Shown here: positions 63,766 through 64,000 of the stretch, piece after piece | Numbering within the stretch: position 1 is the stretch's first letter | How the letters are laid out: every line of letters begins with the position of its first letter | Assembly (NCBI GenBank): GCA_017552325.1 | Contig: JAFZQE010000002.1 | Location: 62,001-126,000, forward strand | From: Oscillospiraceae bacterium | Lineage (GTDB): Bacteria; Bacillota; Clostridia; Oscillospirales; Oscillospiraceae | Reading direction: 5' to 3' | DNA length: 64,000 bases | The notes under the pieces: model-generated | Seen by the model: the letters and a program-made list of their open reading frames with translations, nothing else | Databases searched by the model: none | Told to the model about the DNA's origin: nothing | Position numbers and translations under genes: made by a program

Positions 63766-64000
63766 TTATTTGTCATAGAATTTGTCAATGGATGCAACCA
63801 GATCCCCCAGGACCTCCCGCACACTCTTATCGGACACCTGGGCACCTGCCGTGGCCGCGTTGCCGCCGCCGCCCAGGGGCTCCAGGATCATCTGCACGTT
63901 GGCGTCGCCGATGGAGCGGGCGGAGATATAGACCATCCCGTCCAGCGGATAGACGACGAAGGAGGCGGTGATGCCGGTGATGGTCAGCAGTTCGTCCGCC
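63766..64000 (-). CDS. gdpP: C-terminal part of cyclic-di-AMP phosphodiesterase GdpP (partial)
   Basis: The last 77 codons are inside the window; the start is beyond base 64000. I translated this from the sequence: it reads ...VYISARSIGDANVQMILE, then PLGGGGNAATAGAQV and ends IDKFYDK. This is the DHHA1 domain end of GdpP-type DHH phosphoesterases, which cleave c-di-AMP to pApA. The motif is usually GGGGH; here GGGGN. The order gdpP-rplI-dnaB is conserved in Firmicutes and supports the call. It ends 15 bp before rplI. Confidence 0.88.
   Translation of the reverse strand, partial: ADELLTITGITASFVVYPLDGMVYISARSIGDANVQMILEPLGGGGNAATAGAQVSDKSVREVLGDLVASIDKFYDK

Overview
The window comes from a GC-rich (by eye about 60-65%) spore-forming Clostridia-type Firmicute, most like the Oscillospiraceae and their gut relatives. 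The signs are sporulation genes (SpoVAD, SpoVAE, a CotF-type coat protein pair), RNase Y, a Rel-type (p)ppGpp enzyme, a MazF toxin, Opp transporters with low-GC-style lipoproteins, and strong Shine-Dalgarno sites with classic TTGACA/TATAAT promoters. No rRNA, tRNA, CRISPR array, transposase or prophage gene was seen.

Layout. 1-1.7 kb: a small chaperone-like operon (zinc ribbon, DUF5685, J-domain protein with a Cys-rich tail). 1.7-2.75 kb: a P-loop ATPase of the PRK06851 type. 2.8-12.5 kb: two tandem minus-strand surface-polysaccharide operons. The first is glycosyltransferase, polyprenyl glycosylphosphotransferase, glycosyltransferase, LOG protein. The second is GT8, duplicated ATP-grasp, opine-type dehydrogenase, TupA-like ATP-grasp. 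Each starts from a nearly identical promoter. 12.7-18.1 kb: a housekeeping operon recJ-rel-dtd-MBL hydrolase. 18.2-27.3 kb: a divergent ApbE-like membrane protein and oligopeptide ABC system 1 (oppA-B-C-D-F). 27.6-30 kb: coat proteins, facing a membrane protein and a spermidine-synthase-like fusion across a palindromic divergent promoter. 30.1-31.5 kb: a lower-GC island with a structured leader RNA, a voltage-gated K+ channel, a 47-aa basic protein, and a palindromic element bounded by direct repeats. 31.6-38.4 kb: spoVAD-spoVAE, rny, an LCP ligase, mazF, a hypothetical gene and a pyrimidine-nucleoside phosphorylase. 38.5-47.8 kb: oligopeptide ABC system 2. 48-54 kb: an EF-P aminopentanone reductase, PlsC, glycerol kinase, an HAD phosphatase and a PMT-type mannosyltransferase. 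54.2-58.6 kb: the polyamine importer potA-B-C-D behind a long leader with an attenuator-like terminator. 58.7-64 kb: the core operon gdpP-rplI-dnaB-tilS-ftsH (minus strand).

The most unusual content is in four places. (1) Both Opp systems carry large insertions in their ATPases and permeases: coiled-coil segments in OppD1, OppD2 and OppF2, and big extracytoplasmic loops in OppB1 and OppC2, the latter with a canonical EF-hand loop; OppA1 looks circularly permuted. (2) One surface-glycan operon joins an opine-dehydrogenase-family enzyme to two ATP-grasp proteins, which suggests an amino-acid or opine decoration of a glycan. (3) The K+ channel island has a terminator-ended, highly base-paired leader. 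(4) The pot operon has a leader of about 365 nt ending in a terminator just before potA.
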